DNA of 64,000 nucleotides from Diphasiastrum complanatum (lineage: Eukaryota; Streptophyta; Lycopodiopsida; Lycopodiales; Lycopodiaceae), in NCBI GenBank assembly GCA_029204225.1, contig CM055110.1:41523862-41587861 (forward strand), in the 5' to 3' direction. The position numbers and the translations under genes are program-made. The notes under the pieces are model-generated. The model was not told the DNA's origin, did not search any database, and was given only the letters and a program-made list of their open reading frames with translations. Positions 37,325 through 49,701 of the stretch are shown piece after piece (the first letter of the stretch is position 1; each line of letters starts with the position of its first letter).

Positions 37325-40089
37325 CTAGTACGCCTTTGGAGCACATTGGTAGCATTTTGCAAAGAAGCCAAATGTGTGGATCTGTTTGACGATGTTGGTG
37401 ACACTTGCCCACCCACCAAAGCCCACTCCGATTATAGCTACCCATACCACAACGAATGTGTTGATCATATACATACCTGTCCAGCTTCCAACCCAAAAGG
37501 GTGGCTTTTCAATAGCATTCTGTAGCAGTACAACATATCTTATCAGCATAGCGAAGAATGCAACAACTGTTAGACCTTTAAAAATACCAAAAAGACTGCT
37601 ATCATTTTGATTCAACCATAAGAACAATGATAGTGTATCCTCACCTCACGAGCAACAGCCTTTTTGTAAAACGCCATGTGGGCAATGCAAGGTATAATAT
37701 ACACGCAGAATGTCACCAGCAATGATCCGACTGTGGAATTTATCGGTCCAAAGAAAGGCATAGCCACAGCTACAACCCATATGAGCAGGACAACTGGTAT
37801 TCTTGCCACAGCTCTGATAATGAAATGATTTGAGTGGTGGACTCCAAGCAGCTTTTCCCATATCAGATAAAGAGAAAGAGTAAACATGCCAAACGCAATG
37901 AACTGCCATAATCATCACAAACCCAACTCAAAACCACATACATCACCGGATGCAATTTTTTTGCTTGACCGGTAGGGCTTGGGAGCCCCTAGCCGTTGGA
38001 TGTACAAGGCAGATAAAGTCAATGTCCCATTTTTTAAATGACATAATTTTTTTATATTTGTTATTCTTCTAAAGTGCAATATTTGCTGTTTTGTTTTTAA
38101 ATGATATAAATGATTAAAATGCCTTGTATAAGGCAAAGCTTGTTGTGATATATCAATGACCTTAGAGATATGTCCAGTTTATTCGCAATGCTATAAACAT
38201 TTATTCAGTGGGGTGATTAGTATTCAGAATGGTGGGGGGTGTTTCAGAAAAAGAGGAAATCCAACATCACCTTTAAATATCCTGATCTGTTCACGTCATT
38301 TATTGGAAGTTGTATTTATTGGGTACCTGATGCAGGAGCATGAGAATTACAGCTACATCACGGAATACCGATCTGGGAAGCACGGCAAAAGCATTCGCGT
38401 TGTGTAAAAGCGCTTCTCCAAAAGCCCAGTAAACGGCTGTGGCCGATGGTATTGTAATTGTAAAAATATAAAGGATTGCATACAAATATATTTTCTTGTA
38501 ATTTGTAGGCTTCCACATGGCATGCATGATTTCCCTGCATCCATAAAATTAATAAGCCATAACAGCATAGTACAATGTTATTTTTCTTAATTGCTGAAGC
38601 TGAAAATTTTCACAAGCCCAAATCGGGGTGATCGCGTTCTGTCTGATTTGTTTATAATCGAAGATTTGGAAAAGGCAGTGGCGGTTTACACTGTAACAGC
38701 ATGGCCTCCGAATGCAAAAAGGAGGTTAGTAGCTCCTGTGAAATACTGCTCCAGGTTCTTTGCTCCACTGAGCTTCACATTAGGTACCTATGGTTGGTCC
38801 AGTGAAAGTCAAAGGCTTAGGATTTAATGCAATAACATCACAGCGTCAAGACTTATAAGTGCCCCAAGTACCTCAGAAATTTTCTAGCGGCTATGCAAAT
38901 GCAGAAAGCAAGATTCTGTAGATACAAACCTGACCATGGGCGACTGAGGCAATGGTCATATACCAAGCAGTATAACTGGTCATCAGAATGCCGAAAAAGG
39001 AAAAAACGCGAAGATTATGCGCTGTGGGGACGAAGATGGTGGACATGCAGCAGGCACCGAAAATTATGGTCCATGTGCGCTTGGGAAGGCCTTGGTTGAT
39101 GTAGTAGACTGTACTGCAAGCAACATCCTTAGAAAACCCATAAATAATCGAGTGAATTAGAGGAATATAGACATAACATGCAGTACAGAGAATGAATGTT
39201 CAATGGACATGGAACTGGAGAAAAACCCCAGTTGACATCAAAGGTAACAAATTTCGCACTTGAACAGAAATTGTCTTCATGGTATGCCTTACCTTCCACA
39301 TGCTATTATTTGTATGGTTGCCATGCAAAATATAACACTTGTATTGAAGAAAATCGCGACAACTTTCCACCGACAACCTAGAAGACCGTTTAATATTTCA
39401 AACCACTGCACATAGAGCGTATCAATCAATATTGGGCAAACTGCCTGGAATCAGGAGTCAGTCACACCAAGCGTTGCTTAATCCTTGAAAACGTAGATCA
39501 TTCTCTGTTTCTGGATTGACGAATATTGTGAGTGGAGCGTAGTTTTTGCAATACCTGAATGACATGATTATGAATGGTCACGTTCTTCTCTTGTTTCTCC
39601 TTCCGATCATATTCTGCATACAGGGAGGCAATCATGAAGGCTGTCCAGCAACCGACCAGCCCATAAAACACTTGGAATACAATCCCAGATGCCAAACCCA
39701 TCTGTGCGAATGAATAAGGGAAGGTAAGCAACACCTGGGCAATCTGCAAGCATGCTGGCCTGTATCAGGTTGTAGCTCGAAAGAAATCAGACTCCACCAA
39801 TTCCTATACACTTATGTATCAGTATGTGAGAGAGATAAGGAGACAGAGAGCTACGGAGACAGATGACTGTGGGCACCCGGACACGAACCTGGCTTGAAGT
39901 GGCATTGAGCCACGCATCAAAGCGTGAGCCACCGTTCCACAATATACCTGGAAAAGAGCTTAAACAGCTTCTAATTTGTCCATTATCTGAGGCAGCAGGT
40001 GATGCCACAGCCTCATTAGAAGCTGGATCCGGATACGGTGCTACAGCACGAATACTATTACTTCTCCCGTTGCTCACGATTTCTGCCAT
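37325..40089 (-). CDS. AUX1/LAX: Auxin influx carrier, AUX1/LAX family
   Basis: Eight exons on the minus strand: 40089-39889, 39743-39555, 39405-39293, 39113-38930, 38787-38690, 38534-38327, 37902-37645 and 37519-37325. All borders are GT-AG and all phases agree, giving 481 residues (AUX1 of Arabidopsis: 485). The family is a proton-coupled permease of the plasma membrane that imports indole-3-acetic acid, with about 11 membrane spans. Diagnostic stretches include ILWNGGSRFDAWLNATSSQ, QVLLTFPYSFAQMG, FTGATNLLFAFGGHAVTVEI, FFGPINSTVGSLLV and GFGGWASVTNIVKQIHTFGF. The C-terminus is KCYQCAPKAY. These fit AUX1/LAX rather than the AAP or LHT amino-acid permeases of the same superfamily. No stops or shifts are present, so it should be functional. 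Which LAX paralogue it is cannot be told here. Confidence 0.95.
39840..39861 (-). promoter_or_regulatory. Paired TGTCTC auxin-response-like elements in intron 1 of AUX1/LAX
   Basis: GAGACA occurs at 39840-39845 and 39856-39861, so TGTCTC reads twice on the gene's strand, 16 bp apart. TGTCTC is the canonical auxin-response-factor site. Six-base motifs are frequent by chance, but the pairing within an auxin transporter's first intron is suggestive. Confidence 0.3.
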
Positions 40090-40190
40090 AAATCTGATTT
40101 CTCAAAAGCCAAGCTCTTATAATTACAACCAGCTCATCCGATCAAGCTCAAGCTCTTTGCTCACCATATGAAGTGATGATCATCACGACG

Positions 40191-40207
40191 TATATATATG
40201 CATATAT
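40191..40207 (-). promoter_or_regulatory. TATA box of the AUX1/LAX gene
   Basis: On the minus strand the sequence reads catatatgcatatatata about 100 bp upstream of the ATG, a good position for a TATA box with a short leader of about 70 nt. Assigned by composition and position. Confidence 0.45.
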
Positions 40208-40569
40208 GATCATGTGCTGCTGTTGATTGGAACCTTGAAGCAGCCATAGCAATATAGCTCTTGTTGATGAGCAAATTTGTTCAGTGCAGCACCAACAGCC
40301 GTTGAAACTTGCATTAAGCTACCAAATCTGAGAGAGTTGAAGATTGAGTGGCAGCTTGGCTTTATTCTCCATTAATGTTTGCTAATTTGGTAATATGCCC
40401 ACCAATATTTTCCAATCTTGTTGACCCTTGAGGGGGGTCCTATGGTATGGCTTTTACCTACTTGTCTTCTATTTTTCGTTTGTTTAAGATGGTTTTCAAC
40501 TTATTTTTCTTGAGATCAAAAAATTAAGGTACATCCTTTTTGTTGCATTTTGCTTATTATTGTCATTTT

Positions 40570-40748
40570 TTTTGGTAACTTGTTAAGCTACTAGTGGTCC
40601 CCTATATATAACATATATACAACATAGCAACTAGCTGGGCAATGCCATGTAAGGGGCAAGCCTTGTCACTTCGTAACGGTTGGGAATCGATCCTTTGCCT
40701 AGCCGGCCACAGTTAACAACTCAACCCATACACCCCGCTGCGATTGAC
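40570..40748 (-). mobile_element. tRNA-derived SINE with poly(A) tail
   Basis: A perfect 14-bp target-site duplication, attattgtcatttt, flanks the insert (40556-40569 and 40749-40762). Read on the minus strand it is 179 bp, with a tRNA-like head (A-box region gggttgagttgttaac; B box GGATCGATTCC, close to GGTTCGANNCC), an unrelated body and a terminal A-run. It lies about 0.5 kb upstream of the AUX1/LAX start codon. Confidence 0.85.
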
Positions 40749-40762
40749 ATTATTGTCATTTT

Positions 40763-43700
40763 CAATATATAGACTTAGTGTCTTCCTTGATAATCATTCG
40801 CTTCCACAACCTCATTGATGCATGGAGGTGTGCCATACGAACCCAAGCCAACTTCCTAGTCCTTAGCGTCCATATTGTTGCTTTTGTTACCTTCCCCTCT
40901 GCCACAACTTTTTCCCCGCTGCATGTTTGCGTTAGTCATCGTGATATATATTTTTCCATATTTGGCTACTGGCTATTGTGTGATATTTTTTTCCATGTGT
41001 TTGGTTAACTGGCTATTTTAGAAGGACTGATATCAGCATGATGTTCAAGCAGAAGGCTAACGTGGTAGTTCTTACATTCATATTGCAACGGTTACCTGTC
41101 AAATTTGATGCTACTTGACATCATTCTGCTTTCTAGAAAAAGTGATAATTTCATATTTAGCTCTATAAGGAATATGGTAAGAAAAGATATTTAATGAACT
41201 TCAAAAAAGTGAGTTGAAAACAATGCTTATGAAGCAATTTGATGCTTAAGTACTTTCAAAACAAGGATAGATTGCAAGAACGAATGAGAGAAAGTTTTGC
41301 TCAGTAGATAGGATGGATTGGAAACTTTGAAAATTTGACAAAGTCAAATTCAATAAGATCCATATGACTAAGAAAGCATCATCTCAAGAGCATAGAGAGC
41401 TATTTTTATCAAAGGTTGAACATAATTGCAACACTAACCAATTAGTCTACAATCTTCCAAAATGTCACCTATATCATTAAATAAATTTTGCAGGTCAGTA
41501 AGGAACACTTATGGTGGACACTTACACGTACATGTGTAGATGATATATCTAGACAATTCAATGCCATGATCTACAAATAAGAATTTGAAGGAGTATCCTC
41601 ATTGTATTCTACACTACAAATGAAAGTATGTGGAAATAGCTCTTTGTATTTTGCAATCATGTGAAGAAAATTGCAGGTTCGGTGGAGAGACCCACACTTT
41701 TTCAAACCAAAAATATGTTTAAACGCTCTACAATTCTACTCATGCTAGAATAGGAATCGATGATAGATCTATCAGCCCTTTTCTCGCTAATTGTACAATA
41801 TTTTGGTAGCTTGTAAACGTAATTGATCCAATCTGACCTATTGCATGGCTTGCTCTAAAGAAATCATTGTCTTTATATAAACGCAATGGCCTTCATCCGC
41901 AATCTACAACTTCAATTTTATTGCATTTCTTTTTTCTTTGTGTGCTTGAGAATCTTGTTGCTTTTGAGTAGGAATTTGAAGAGGGTTTGTTGATGCTTGA
42001 AGTATACACAAAATGATCAATCTCTCTAATCTTCTTGTGTGGTAGCATTAGTAAGTACCAACATGCATCTAACAAAACAATGTATCATATGATTGTTTGT
42101 TTATATCAAATGTCTTGGTGGTCATATCATTAGAAGAGGGCCAACCAAAAATATATCGAAGAGAAAAGTGATGTCCAAATGGAAATTAGATTCTACAGTG
42201 GTATCATCATTCATTGTTCATCTTTTGTAGCTAGGTTGTGCTCTACAAATCAATCGCACAATAGTAGATGGAGATGGAGCACACAAGAACTTGTCATTGA
42301 TATATCATGAGAAGCTTTGTTTTATACATGATGTTTGAATTGTTAGAAAGCCAAAAGCAAATTGTATCTACTGTTATTATTTGTGGTCACCACCTTTTTA
42401 AACCCCATAGATTATATGTACATTTCTTCATTTCATCTGTGTTCCAACCCATGTAAAAGCACAATTACAATTCTTGATGACTCATCACAAGCTACTACAT
42501 TGTTGAAAAAAATACACGTTAATACTGGCATGCTTGTAAAAATTTGTAGCACAAAGTATTGATATTGAAGATGGACTCATCAATGACGCAAATGATATCT
42601 TTCAAACAAAAACAACAATTCAAGCAATTGACTGGTATGGATTGAATTTCTTAACCTGCACATAGGTATGAAAGCAAGGTACAAACACTATCACATGATG
42701 AATTATACAACATAAAAGCAATTTGGAATCCTATCCACAAAATCACCAAACAATTCCCAAGTACGCAAAATACATAATATGTAGTTCACTTCACCTTTGC
42801 AAGAAAATAATTTCAAACCTAACCAAAACATGGAAATTGAAACTAAGCGACTTCGCACCATTGTTATATGGTCTTTGTATATCCCTAACATGTCCAATGA
42901 TTACAACACTTATCTTATTATCTAGTCACGAAATACTCATTCATTACAAAATCATGCAATGGATGTTTGTGCTAATGTAAATTTATATGATCGCACATAC
43001 TTTGTTTAGGATGCTATTACATGTATGCAATATAGCATTATAGAAAGCCACATTCGAATGTAATATCTCTTATTCGAACATATTTGAGATACTATCAAAC
43101 AATGTACTACTATCATAAATTGTAATATATGTTACATCAAAACAAATATTCAAATGTACTTCAAAATTGTATGGAGCAATATGGTTTTAAACTACAACTT
43201 CACAATATCACAACTATATATGGCAGTCACAACTGGGTCTAGATAAACAATCATAATGGTAAATATGTCTCGTGATCACCATATGCATATAGAGTGACCA
43301 CTCTCCTATTTATTGCATACTCCAACAACACTAAGATTTATTATACATTCTCAACTTTATAATTGCTTGTACCCAAAAAAAAAAAGGCCATTATGAAAAA
43401 AAAAAAAACTTGATATATTTTCATTTAATTTTATCTTTTCTAGCTATTGATTCTAAAAAAATAAATTCAAGTCCTAATATTTCATTTATGTATTATCATA
43501 CTCACATAAAACATGCCTAATGTCCTATATTGTAAAATCATATGCATTGTTGCCATTTGCAGACATGATTATTATAAAAGTAAAATTTTACACGTACATT
43601 ACATCAAAATCTCACCGAATACCCTCTCCCCCCCCCCTCCTTTTTTTTTTTTTTCCCCAAAAATAGAAATAAAAGAAAGAAAAGAAGCAAACGCTATTTG

Positions 43701-45429
43701 TATTTATTAAAACACATGTCTAGATGTTAGTACAAACCATGTACTACAAACCCACCTTGAACTACATCACAACACGTCACATTGTTATAAGTGGATGCCT
43801 ATAAGACCCATTATTATTTACAACATTAACATCAAATGTTTCCTATTTTGACATAGTACCAAAGTTAAAATTTCCTTGTAATCATGAAAAAGAAATAGAC
43901 GCATGTAATACAATACAACTCCACCCCTCCCCACACACCCCCTTCTTAAAATCCACATTTACATCTATGTTTCTAAACTAGTAGGTTGCTAAGGTTTAAA
44001 CATCAATTTCAAAATTCTTCTATGACTTGAGATTTGTACACGTAGTTCTAAAATACTTCTTTATGCAATATAAGTGTAAGCCTTCATGTATTTTTTAAAT
44101 TAAGGCCAACACTCAAATATTTTGCAACAAATTAAATACCACACATACAAATATGATTCTAATAAGACAAGGCCATGTGGCTTTAAACCACGTCCACTTG
44201 TTTATGTTGTGATGGTGGTGACTGTCATATCATAATATTAACTTTTTTTGATTGAAGTGATTTTCATTCATAGTGCTTCTCAGTATTATCAACTTGTGGT
44301 CACAAGAAAATTGAACCTAGGTGGGTGAGCCCCATGTCACTATACACCAACTCACCATGCCTGAGAAGATGACTTTCAAACATAATGGAGGAGGAGCGTA
44401 TTCCTCATCAAGAGGCAAGGGTGCAGGCAAGGCCCCACCTTCATCCAACAATGCATAATCATCTATTTACAATGTAGATGGAGTATATTCTTCACCATGG
44501 CTAAGGTTGAAGGTAGGGAGGGGCATGGCCTCATCCAAGGCGTAGGAGACACCATTAAAGGGGAGATTTTATCATGCCAATTTATGATCTTCTTATGCAC
44601 TTGCATGACTGTGGGGCCCCCTGCCTACATCCTCATTCATGGCTAGGAATAAGCTCTACCATAGTGTTCTTTGGTGTGGGATCATAAATAGTTGAATATG
44701 GGTGCATGAGCCCACCGACTCAAGCATGATATGCCAACTTACTACGTGTGGGAAGATGCTTATCCCATATTGCTCTTGGCTTTATCAACTCATGGGATCA
44801 CAAAGTATTTTCTGCTCTAGCAAGCCAATACATGACACATTCTCCCTCAATAATGTTACATCATGGGCTATGGGAGGGGAATCCAACCCGGTTCTAGATT
44901 AGCTCTCCCTTTGGGCTTGCCATCATACTCACAAACTGTGGTGAATGACCTACCATGACCCATTCATTATATGACTACTCCTTGACAAACATCTTCTCAA
45001 TATATTTCCAGTATTCTTTTGGCCTTTACATAAGTTCAAAATGTGAGTATTGTTTCTTGTCCTTCAAATAAGATGAAATTGGACTTTGAAGTTAGATGCA
45101 AGTGTGAGTCAAGATTCTATATTTTTTGTCATTATGTTTGTTGCTATCTCCACAGGGATGATCAATATTATGATCTCCTACTGAAGAAGAGTCATTTGTG
45201 AAATGTATTAACGATGGACAATTGAAGCCCATCTGGGATTGAATTGCCATAAATTCTTTTTCAGATGGCATGCTTTGTCCGTGCTTAAAAAAATTTGACA
45301 AAACTTTCGTCATATATTCTTCACCCGTCAGAAGTCCTTCCTCATCATCGTAATCCATTCCAGGAACCAAGTCTTCAGTTTGAAAATCTATAATGTTGAA
45401 GAATTCAGAAATTGCACCGGATAATACAC
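40763..45429. other. AT-rich intergenic region, no gene recognised
   Basis: No coding region or transposon terminus was recognised over most of this stretch. Homopolymer runs occur at about 43370-43412 (A) and 43625-43655 (C then T). A possible SINE is at about 44246-44365. Related short segments with gtgagccc/catgagccc recur at about 44316-44400 and 44693-44775, suggesting old dispersed repeats. Confidence 0.5.
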
Positions 45430-45642
45430 AAAGATCTCCAAATGCACACACCCTAATAGCCAATTCCAAATGAACATTTGTGGCTCTACAACAAACTCAA
45501 GCCATTTGGAGTCAATGTGCTTCCAAGCAAGAAAATCTATTGGGTGGCACCATAGACCATCCTCACTTTTTCCTTTTGCATGCCACCTCATATTGGTATA
45601 TATCATAGGACACTGACAACCAAATTTGGAAAAAGAAGTCAC
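45430..45642 (-). pseudogene. CACTA (En/Spm) TNP2-like transposase fragment
   Basis: The minus-strand frame has MRWHAKGKSEDGLWCHPIDF and then AWKHIDSKWLEFVVEPQ. After a shift it continues NVHLELAIRVCAFG. This matches the conserved junction of plant TNP2 transposases (M-R-W-H-A...DG...R-H-P-A-D...A-W-K...F-D...E-P-R-N-V-R-L-G-L-A). Only this short stretch survives; the adjoining frame 45092-45400 is not recognised. The element is dead. Confidence 0.65.
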
Positions 45643-45719
45643 AAACCATCTTTATATCTACATTGCAAGGACAAGCTATAAGAACATAGGCATAAATGTT
45701 ACCTTCATGAGAAAAAGTA

Positions 45720-45960
45720 CTCCTTTCCTCCATGATCCTTGATCTTTTATTGTTGCCCCTTGATACATGAAGTCTTTGTAGAAGCTCCCATGCATTCTTT
45801 GTTGATGTAGCACACCTTACTTCATATATGAGGTCATTTGAAACATTCATTCTCATGCACACTAGAGCTTTTCTAGCTCTATTCTCCTATCCTGCCAAGT
45901 ATTTCACTTGATGAGGTTTTGCCTCAATCCCAAGCACAATATTCATCATATTATGTTCAA
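45720..45960 (-). pseudogene. Copia gag fragment (minus strand)
   Basis: NVSNDLIYEVRCATSTKNAW followed by a leucine-rich segment matches the central (UBN2-type) part of copia Gag. A stop interrupts it at its N-terminal side, and no pol sequence follows. Confidence 0.65.
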
Positions 45961-46357
45961 TAAGAAGTGATTTCATATTCTTTCTTCAAATGAATATTTG
46001 AAGATGTAAACCTATCACAACTTCTAAAATAAAACTAGAATGAGACATCTTGAATGAACTTGAGTAGATTTGAAACAACTTGACTACAAATCAAATAGAA
46101 TAATTTGCAAACTCTTTTCCCCTTCTAACTACACTATAAAAGTGCTCCATAAAGGAATCTTTTAGCTCAAATAAGAGATCAATAAGATCTAAAAAAAGAT
46201 GTATGCATAACCCTATTCACTTTTTAAGACCATTATGCAAAGCTTTGAATGATGAACCCATGATGGATCAACATTATTAGTGTTAGATCCTAGGTTGAGA
46301 TAGCAAGCAACATTTTCAACTTCATCTTTGTCATTGCTAGAATTTCTCATAGAGGAA

Positions 46358-47254
46358 ATGTCTTCATCTGGTTTACATTTCTTGGAGCACAGTGAGAGAT
46401 TAACATCTTCCAATTATGCAATGTGGAAGATTAGAATGGAATCATTATTGATTCTACATGATGTAATGGACATTGTGAGTGGAGCTGAAGAAGAACCTGC
46501 AGCACCTAATGAAGTTGCAACATTCAATAAAAGAGCCAGAATTGCCCTTCATTTCATAGAAATGAATGTCACAAATGAAGTGTTAAGAGAGATCAGTACA
46601 TGCACCACTGCCAAGGAGGCTTGGGACACTCTAAGAACAATCTATGAAACTAAGAATACTTCTAGATTGCTTACACTTAGAAATCAAATCTTTCTAAGTT
46701 ATCAGAGAGTAGATGAGAGTGCTTCATCATATGTAATGAGAGTAAAGGATCTTCATCAAGAGTTAGCTAGTATTAGTGATGCTCTTAATAACATTGAACT
46801 TGTTCAAGTAGTCCTTAATGGACTTAGAGATGAGTATGACAATATTGTGCAGACTTATGTTGTCAGGGAGGAACTTCCATACTTGGAGACACTGCAAGGT
46901 GTTCTCATTGTTGAAAAAAGCAGGCAAGAGAACAAGATGTTAAGGATCAACAGACTTTCATTGAAAGATGGTGGAGATGACAAAGCACTCTTCATCAGGG
47001 ACAAGTCAAGATGCAAGGGCAAATGTCAACAACACTTCAAGAAGGACAAAGCCAAAGAAGGTGGTGAGGATCAGTCCTCACAAGTTGCAACATCCAGTGG
47101 CAAGAAGAAGTTGTCAAAGATCAAATGTTTTTTCTGTGGCAAGAAAGGCCACTATGCATCAAATTGTTTCAAGAAGAAGAACCAATCTAAGCAAGCTAAC
47201 CTTACTAATGAGGATGAGTGTGAAGGTGCTAAGAGTGAAAGAGAGATTCTTTAA
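46358..47254 (+). CDS. Copia Gag protein (open, 298 residues)
   Basis: I prefer the ATG at 46358 (MSSSGLHFLEHSERLTSSNY) because the family start motif L-x-S-x-N-Y-x-x-W follows at the usual distance; the frame itself opens at 46328. Residues about 20-230 form the copia Gag core, with AWDTLRTIYE in the middle. A CCHC zinc knuckle CFFCGKKGHYASNC lies near residues 257-270. Gag forms the retrotransposon particle and binds RNA. The frame is intact, unlike the pol that follows, so a Gag could be translated if the region is transcribed. No primer site or LTR was found upstream. Confidence 0.85.
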   Translation: MSSSGLHFLEHSERLTSSNYAMWKIRMESLLILHDVMDIVSGAEEEPAAPNEVATFNKRARIALHFIEMNVTNEVLREISTCTTAKEAWDTLRTIYETKNTSRLLTLRNQIFLSYQRVDESASSYVMRVKDLHQELASISDALNNIELVQVVLNGLRDEYDNIVQTYVVREELPYLETLQGVLIVEKSRQENKMLRINRLSLKDGGDDKALFIRDKSRCKGKCQQHFKKDKAKEGGEDQSSQVATSSGKKKLSKIKCFFCGKKGHYASNCFKKKNQSKQANLTNEDECEGAKSEREIL

Positions 47255-47264
47255 TGATGTCTAG

Positions 47265-49701
47265 TTTTTCATCTTTTCCTTTCAAGAATGAAGAAATCTG
47301 GTGGATAGATAGCATTCCCATATGTCTAGTTCTAGAAACTCTTTACAAGTCTCATGCCATATCTAGGTGCAAAAAGACTATACTACTAATGATGTAGAGT
47401 GTAGAATTGAAGGAATAGGTAGTATTCCACTGCATGCATCATCATCAAAATCTTTTTGTTTGCATGATGTACTTTATGTACCTAGACTAACCAAAAATCT
47501 CATTAGTGTAGGACAGTTGTTTGATAGTGGATTGGATGTCAAGTTTCATGTTGACAAGTGTATAATCTCAAGAGAAAATGAAGTTATTGCTAGAGGATCT
47601 AGAATTGGAAAGTTGTACAAACTAGATTCTAGGGAGAGTGCTAACATTTCAGATATTGCTTATGAGACCAAGGTTCTTCAGGAGGATCTGTGGCATAAGA
47701 GATTGGGACATCCCAATTTCAAAGCCATGCAATCTATGGTCAATGAAAGAAAAGTTGTTGGACTACCAAAGACACAGTCAACGGAGCTTCAACCTTGTGA
47801 AGCTTGTGTTTTGGCAAAATCACACAGAAGGCCTTTTCCAAGATCAAGCATCAAAACATAGCATCCATTTCAACTCGTGCACTCTGATGTTCATGTCTTC
47901 TAAAGTCATGGCTTATGATGTTTTCCTTACTTTTAAAGCTTATGTAGAAAAGCAGTTTTCTTTCAAGTTGAAAGCTTTGAGAAGTGATAGTGGAGGTGAA
48001 TACACCTCTAATAAGTTCAAAGACTTTTGTGGGAGAGAGGGAATACAAAGAGAATTTTCTTGTTCTTATATTCCTCAGCAAAATGGAGTTGCTCAGAGAA
48101 ACATTATGAACTTTGTGTGAATGTGCAAAAGCCATTCGGCTAGAAGCATCTCTGCCTGAAGAATTTTGGGGAGAAGCAATTGCATGTGCAAATTATCTTT
48201 GTAATAGGATTCCTAGTCTTGCAATAGGAGGAAGAACACCATTTGAGATGTTGTATAAGAAAAATCCTAAGGTAGATCATCTTAGGATCTTTGGTTGTGT
48301 GTGCTTTGTGCATGCACCTTTAGAGACTAGGAAGAAGGATGATCCTAGTGCTGTTAAAGGAATTTTTGTAGGATATGCATCTACTAAAAAAGCATACAAA
48401 GTATATCTTCCCTCTACTGACAAGAATGTTGTAAGTAGAGATGTGATCTTTCATGAAGATCAGAAGTTTAACTTGGATGAAGCACAAATCAAGGAGTCTC
48501 ATGCAAGATCTACAATCATCAATCTTGATGCTGCTCAAGAAGTGGTGAGGCCGAGGCTTGAGGAGGAGCAACTTCAAGCACCTACACCAAGAAGATCTAC
48601 AAGAGAAAGATATGAGCTAGGAAGGCTCACATATGATGAGAAAGGAAGGCAAGTGAAAGGTGAAACTTCCTATCATGCTCTCTTCATATCAGATGAAGAG
48701 CCTAAAGATGTCCAAGAAGCACTTCAATCCAAGATGTGGGTTGAAGCAATGACCCAAGAGTTTGAAGCCTTGATGTCAAACAACACATGGGAGCTTGTGG
48801 AGCCACCAAACAACATGCATGTGATTGGATGTAAGTGGGTTTTCAGAATCAAGTATAACAATGATGGATCTATCAAGAAATATAAAGCAAGACTTTGTGC
48901 CAAAGGCTACTCTCCAAAGGTCTTGACTATGAAGACACCTTTGCACCAGTTGCAAAAATGGTAGCAATTAGAATACTCATATCTCTTGCATGTTATCACA
49001 ATTGGAGGATGTTTCAGCTTGATGTTTCTAATGCCTTTCTCAATGGTTACCTTGAGGTGGAGAATTACATGGAGCAACCACCTGGATTTGTGAAAGAAGG
49101 TGAAGAATCAAAAGTTTGTCTTTTGTTCAAAAGTCTCTATGGACTAAAACAAGCTCCAAGGTCTTGGTATGCAAGGCTCAACTCCTATCTCATATCACTC
49201 AAATTTTGTCTTAGTAAATATGACCCCTCTCTGTATTATAAGTTTGTAAATAGCTTTGTAGTTATTCTTTTCATCTATGTAGATGATATCATTCTTTGTG
49301 GAAATAATGAGAAGCTAGTTGAAGAAACTAAGCATGCACTTGGTAGTGAGTTTAAGATGCAGGACTTAGGAGTTCTTCACTATATTTTAGGCCTTAAAAT
49401 TGACTTTTGGAAAGGTCATGCCTTTATAAGTCAAAGTAGATATGCACTTTCCATGCTCAAGAAATTTCAAATGGAAAACTGTAAAGGCATAGATACACCA
49501 ATGGAGCACATTGTAAAAGTTCCTATGAAAGATGATGAAAAATCCTTTGTGGACATCACTCTTTATAGGAGTCTTATTGGCTCACTTATATGGTTAACTA
49601 TGACTAGGCCTGATCTAAGCTTTTGCGTGCATAAGCTAAGTCAACACATACAGGATCCAAAGATATATCATTGGAAGTTGGCTAAAAGAATCTTGAGGTA
49701 T
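47265..49701 (+). pseudogene. Copia pol, decayed and truncated
   Basis: The protease is deleted: the text jumps from EIWWIDS to unrelated residues, so the D-S/T-G-A site is lost. GAG-pre-integrase and the HHCC finger are present (47367-47861, with LWHKRLGHPN and CEACVLAK). The integrase core is broken (stops near 47862-47930; SDSGGEYTS at about 47990). Integrase C-terminus and RT start are open (48113-48964). The remainder of RT (48895-49731) has FIYVDDIILCGNN. RNase H is cut after KRILRYINK, where LTR A sequence takes over at about 49702. At least three frame breaks. Confidence 0.88.

Noticed and set aside
37325-40089. Amino-acid permease (AAP/LHT) call for the minus-strand gene
   Set aside because: Same superfamily, but the GFGGWAS...QIHTFGF C-terminus and the WNGGSRFDAW N-terminus are AUX1/LAX signatures.
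45092-45400. 125-residue minus-strand frame as a gene
   Set aside because: Beyond the short TNP2-like start it has no recognisable domain and lies in decayed CACTA sequence.
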